In this document: piece by piece, positions 63,388-64,000 of the stretch
Numbering within the stretch: position 1 is the first letter of the stretch
Layout of the letters: every line of letters starts with the position of its first letter
Assembly (NCBI RefSeq): GCF_014673495.1
Contig: NZ_CP051006.1
Coordinates: 3,906,001 to 3,970,000 of the forward strand
Direction of reading: 5' to 3'
DNA: 64,000 nucleotides
Origin: Streptomyces griseofuscus
GTDB taxonomy: Bacteria > Actinomycetota > Actinomycetes > Streptomycetales > Streptomycetaceae
The notes under the pieces: model-generated
What the model saw: the letters and a program-made list of their open reading frames with translations, nothing else
Database searches by the model: none
Told to the model about the DNA's origin: nothing
Translations under genes and position numbers: made by a program

Positions 63388-64000
63388 ATGGCGACCAACC
63401 CGAACATCACGGCATCCGTGCGCCTCGACGACCTCATCGAGGCCATCAAGAAGGTTCATCCCGAACCCCTCGACCAGCTACAAGACGCGGTGATCGCGGC
63501 CGATCACCTCGGCGATGTGGCGGACCATCTGATCGGGCACTTCGTGGACCAGGCCCGCCGCTCCGGCGCGTCCTGGACCGAGATCGGCAAGAGCATGGGC
63601 GTGACCCGGCAGGCGGCGCAGAAGCGTTTCGTGCCGAAGGAGTCCGCCGACCTCGACCCCAACCAGGGCTTCAACCGCTACACCCCGCGCGCGCGGAACG
63701 TGGTCATGGCCGCGCACAGCGAGGCGGTGGCCGCCCGCAACCCCGAGGGCCGCCCCGAACACCTCGTCCTCGGGCTGCTGGCCGAGCCGGAGGGCATCGC
63801 GGCGAAGGCGATCACCGCGCAGGACGTCCCGCTGGACGCCGTGCGCGAAGCCGCGACGGCCGCGCTGCCGCCGGCCGCCGAGGAGGTCCCCGACCTCGTC
63901 CCCTACGGCCCCGAGGCCAAGAAGGTCCTGGAACTCACCTTCCGTGAGGCGCTGCGGCTCGGGCACAACTACATCGGCACCGAGCACATCCTGCTGGCCC
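63388..64000 (+). CDS. HTH/Clp-N-domain protein, 3' end cut by window edge
   Basis: 204 codons are visible. The N-terminal part has a helix-turn-helix (SWTEIGKSMGVTRQAAQKRF, about residues 66-85). From about residue 98 a Clp amino-terminal domain resembles that of ClpC (RYTPRARNVVMAAHSEAVAA and LRLGHNYIGTEHILLA). ClpC N-domains bind adaptors and substrates; here the domain is joined to a DNA-binding motif and no AAA module is yet seen. No Shine-Dalgarno precedes ATG 63388, consistent with a leaderless message. I infer an autoregulated regulator that senses Clp-type substrates. Confidence 0.85.
   Translation, partial: MATNPNITASVRLDDLIEAIKKVHPEPLDQLQDAVIAADHLGDVADHLIGHFVDQARRSGASWTEIGKSMGVTRQAAQKRFVPKESADLDPNQGFNRYTPRARNVVMAAHSEAVAARNPEGRPEHLVLGLLAEPEGIAAKAITAQDVPLDAVREAATAALPPAAEEVPDLVPYGPEAKKVLELTFREALRLGHNYIGTEHILLA

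Overview
The window is high-GC actinobacterial chromosome, almost certainly Streptomyces. Codons are strongly G/C-ending, GTG and TTG starts are frequent, and the sigE-cseABC, lsr2, clpC, radA-disA, tipA-type and XRE/DUF397 loci follow the gene order I remember from the core of the S. coelicolor chromosome (roughly SCO3350-SCO3424; this is recollection, no search was run). There is no rRNA, tRNA, CRISPR array, insertion sequence or biosynthetic cluster. This is core chromosome with a few accessory or decayed pieces.

Layout. 1-5.6 kb: a sigma-factor-like gene running off the left edge, then radA-disA (DNA repair and c-di-AMP synthesis), a membrane-anchored surface protein and mutY. 5.9-9.2 kb: the complete sigE-cseA-cseB-cseC cell-envelope stress operon. 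9.5-13.7 kb: two drug-exporter/regulator pairs, MFS+MerR and DHA2-type MFS+TetR, each with a readable operator. 13.8-16.4 kb: secreted M23 peptidase, secreted HAD acid phosphatase, and the decayed remains of a NACHT/leucine-rich-repeat (bacterial NLR-like) gene. 16.4-22.8 kb: clpC, a small Streptomyces-specific gene, lsr2, a GNAT acetyltransferase, a BlaI-type repressor and small unknowns. 22.9-28.4 kb: a cofactor operon read leftwards (DUF2520 oxidoreductase-panC-nadB-nadC-coaX) for pantothenate/CoA and NAD. 28.6-38.9 kb: threonine-aldolase-like lyase, a NarL-type two-component pair, a MidA methyltransferase facing an orphan nuoD, a coiled-coil membrane protein, a membrane esterase and a lysyl-phosphatidylglycerol synthase-like protein with a sigma-E-like promoter. 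38.9-42.8 kb: folate genes folP-(NTF2)-folB-folK and, convergently, folE. 42.9-49.9 kb: leftward series dacB-metalloprotease-tilS-hpt-ftsH. 50-56 kb: ppa, a ThrE exporter, a DedA protein with a glutamine/tyrosine-rich tail, a YbjQ protein, a TipA-type thiopeptide sensor with its autoregulatory promoter, and glutamate decarboxylase. 56-64 kb: DinB protein, aldehyde dehydrogenase, an XRE/anti-sigma/DUF397 regulatory module, two lipoproteins, a DUF2786 protein and, at the right edge, a Clp-N-domain protein with an HTH whose promoter lies inside two palindromes.

How it works together. Envelope maintenance recurs: SigE/Cse signalling, a possible SigE target (lysyl-PG synthase-like), M23 peptidase, dacB, FtsH and the esterase. 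Protein quality control (ClpC, FtsH and the terminal Clp-N protein) and nucleotide/cofactor supply (NAD, CoA, folate, purine salvage, pyrophosphatase) make up most of the rest. The most unusual items are the eroded NLR gene, the leaderless palindrome-embedded promoter of the Clp-N/HTH gene, a four-copy motif around the XRE/anti-sigma/DUF397 locus, the MidA-NuoD pairing, and the low-complexity tail on DedA.
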